DNA from: Bacteroidales bacterium
Lineage (GTDB): Bacteria; Bacteroidota; Bacteroidia; Bacteroidales; UBA3824
DNA length: 64,000 nucleotides
NCBI GenBank assembly: GCA_016286055.1
Contig: JAEERW010000010.1
Location: 124,001 to 188,000, forward strand
Direction of reading: 5' to 3'
The translations under genes were made by a program, and so were the position numbers. Under the pieces are notes generated by a model that was not told the DNA's origin, searched no databases, and saw only the letters and a program-made list of their open reading frames with translations. Below are positions 62,780-64,000 of the stretch, piece after piece. Numbering within the stretch: the first letter of the stretch is position 1; each line of letters opens with the position of its first letter.

Positions 62780-63169
62780 ATGGACGTAAATTTCACAAAA
62801 GTAAAAAACTACCTGCTCGACCTCGAATACACAATCATCAACGAAGACGAGAAGACAGGTCTCTTCACTATCAGCAAAGAAGAAGAAGGCATTGTAAACA
62901 TGATAGTTGTATGTGCCGACCCAATTGTTATACTCGAACAGTCTCTTTTTAAACTCAAAAACGAGAGCCTCGAGGTTTACAAACAATTATTGATGAAAAA
63001 CCGCGACATAATACACGGCGCATTCGCCCTCAACGAAAAAGGCGAAATCATTTTCCGCGACACACTCCAAATTGAAAACCTCGACCTCAACGAAATCGAA
63101 GGCTCTATCAATTCGCTCACTATACTTCTGAGCGAATACCGCGACAAGATTATTGAGTTCTCTAAATAA
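62780..63169 (+). CDS. YbjN / secretion-chaperone-like small protein
   Basis: 129 residues, no signal peptide. Alternating hydrophobic strands (GLFTISKEEEGIVNMIVVCA, LEVYKQLLMKN, GAFALNEKGEIIFRDTLQIENLDL) resemble the YbjN/CesT-like alpha-beta fold used by type III chaperones and several stand-alone cytoplasmic proteins. The assignment is by overall pattern only. It has its own promoter and lies 7 bases before the thioredoxin start, so the two form an operon. Confidence 0.6.
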   Translation: MDVNFTKVKNYLLDLEYTIINEDEKTGLFTISKEEEGIVNMIVVCADPIVILEQSLFKLKNESLEVYKQLLMKNRDIIHGAFALNEKGEIIFRDTLQIENLDLNEIEGSINSLTILLSEYRDKIIEFSK

Positions 63170-63176
63170 AAACATC

Positions 63177-63494
63177 ATGGCAATAGAACATCTATCAACC
63201 GACAGTTTCGACAGTAAAATAAAGGGTGCCTCTGTGGCTCTTGTTGACTTTTGGGCAGAATGGTGCGGACCATGCAGAAGCATGATTCCAATTCTCGACC
63301 GTATTGCCGAACAATACGATGGAAAAGTGTTGGTGGCTAAGGTTAACACCGACGAAAATCAGGATCTTGCTATGGAATACAACGTTAGAAACATTCCGTA
63401 CTTCCTCTTTTTCAAAAACGGAGAAGTAGTAGACCGCCACGTTGGAACTATTGCAGAAAGCGCGTTGAAACAAAAAATCGACTCGCTGCTCTAA
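63177..63494 (+). CDS. trxA: Thioredoxin
   Basis: 105 residues from MAIEHLSTDSFD (63177); the longer frame starts inside the previous gene. The active site is WCGPC in WAEWCGPCRSM (about 27-37), with the cis-Pro in NIPYFLFFKNG. Cytoplasmic dithiol-disulfide oxidoreductase. Downstream gene of the two-gene operon with the promoter at 62710; a terminator follows. Confidence 0.97.
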   Translation: MAIEHLSTDSFDSKIKGASVALVDFWAEWCGPCRSMIPILDRIAEQYDGKVLVAKVNTDENQDLAMEYNVRNIPYFLFFKNGEVVDRHVGTIAESALKQKIDSLL

Positions 63495-63516
63495 CGATTT
63501 ATTTCAACCACAAAAA

Positions 63517-63547
63517 ACCGTCCGAAAAATATTTGGGCGGTTTTTTT
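63517..63547 (+). terminator. Terminator after thioredoxin
   Basis: ACCGTCC (63517-63523) pairs with GGGCGGT (63535-63541), including one G-T pair, followed by a run of T. Confidence 0.88.
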
Positions 63548-63559
63548 ATAAAAACGAAG

Positions 63560-64000
63560 ATGAAAAAAATTATAGCCATTATATCAGCGGCAATACTATT
63601 CTCAGCTTGCCATAAAGATGATGATATTATTGTTTACCAAGTAGACACTACTATCGTCAACAATTATACTTTCGACCCCACTTTCATCATAGAAGACCAA
63701 CAACCAGTAACAAGACACATAAAACCAACCACATTGTCGTCGGGCGACCTCGTAGCGGTGTGTGCGGCAAGCAACTATGTTACAGCCGACGACATAGCAG
63801 AAGGTATCAACATATTGAAATCGTGGGGGTTAGAAGTAATTGAAGCTGACAATCTATATCTGCGCGACGGAAGATATGCTGGTGCCCTCGGCGACCGTAT
63901 TTCTGGTTTTCAAAAGGCGCTCGACAATCCTAATGTAAAAGCCATATTCTTTGCTCGAGGTGGATACGGGGCTGCACAAATGCTACCTTATATCGATTGG
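63560..64000 (+). CDS. LD-carboxypeptidase-like lipoprotein (S66), 3' part missing
   Basis: 147 codons are visible before the right edge. Lipoprotein signal with lipobox FSAC (Cys about 17). The mature part has a linker (about 20-60) and then the start of a MccF/LdcA-like S66 domain: LSSGDLVAVCAAS (about 65-77), a helix with LKSWGLEVIEAD and the FARGGYGAAQMLPYIDW segment, which matches the RGGYG motif of the family. The catalytic Ser-Glu-His set lies beyond the window. It probably trims peptidoglycan tetrapeptides or cleaves related substrates in the periplasm. Confidence 0.85.
   Translation, partial: MKKIIAIISAAILFSACHKDDDIIVYQVDTTIVNNYTFDPTFIIEDQQPVTRHIKPTTLSSGDLVAVCAASNYVTADDIAEGINILKSWGLEVIEADNLYLRDGRYAGALGDRISGFQKALDNPNVKAIFFARGGYGAAQMLPYIDW

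Overview
The window looks like a chromosomal segment from a Bacteroidales bacterium (phylum Bacteroidota), AT-rich with AT-poor coding regions. The evidence is the repeated use of the Bacteroidota housekeeping promoter (TTTG, about 19-20 bases, TAnnTTTG; seven good examples), many lipoproteins and secreted glycoside hydrolases, a type IX secretion C-terminal tail on one peptidase, DUF4831/DUF5683/OmpP1-type envelope proteins, and the ParA-ParB-DUF5683-LysM transglycosylase gene order. I see no insertion sequence, prophage, integrase or CRISPR array.

Layout. 1-2990 (minus): acyltransferase, Wza-type export lipoprotein and the start of a Wzz/tyrosine-kinase chain-length protein, one operon with its own promoter. 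3056-5086: CHASE4-type receptor with a SpoIIE phosphatase output. 5357-11138 (plus): secA, a lipoprotein and an MFS-acyltransferase fusion. 11146-16433 (minus): a sensor with no recognisable output domain, an OmpP1/FadL-like porin and a His/Ser/Tyr-rich lipoprotein. 16627-22948 (plus): small symporter accessory protein and SSS symporter, a TPR-PAS-SpoIIE phosphatase with a partner membrane protein, and recR. 22949-31569 (minus): GH127, a repeat-bearing transglutaminase-like lipoprotein, an MBL-fold hydrolase, a GH2 enzyme and a GNAT acetyltransferase.

31617-33475 is the most interesting part. It holds a bacterial Ro60 (TROVE-vWA) gene preceded by 332 bases of non-coding DNA. That DNA encodes, on the same strand, two tandem structured elements. 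Both share an identical 12-base 5' block and a near-identical 13-base 3' block that pair into a bulged stem, with different middles and a T-run after each. This is the architecture expected of Y RNAs, the known partners of Ro60. nadE lies upstream.

35529-39130: a GH9 lipoprotein and a DUF4380-like secreted protein, convergent, each with a clear terminator. 39365-43475 (plus): parA, parB, DUF5683 protein, LysM transglycosylase. 43583-50005 (plus): two SGNH hydrolase-like proteins, an MBOAT O-acyltransferase and a signal-peptidase-like protein whose catalytic lysine position is serine; together this looks like an extracytoplasmic O-acylation cassette. 50010-60830 (minus): flavin-dependent UGM-like enzyme, DUF4831 lipoprotein, MORN-repeat protein, two M14 carboxypeptidases, ackA and pta, a Cys-rich small protein, a secreted protein and a SUFU-DUF2185 protein. 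60954-64000 (plus): histidine phosphatase, tRNA-Ser(TGA), tRNA-Pro(TGG), a YbjN/chaperone-like protein, thioredoxin and the start of an LD-carboxypeptidase lipoprotein.

All family assignments are from reading motifs by eye; no database search was run. RNA pairings were worked out by hand.
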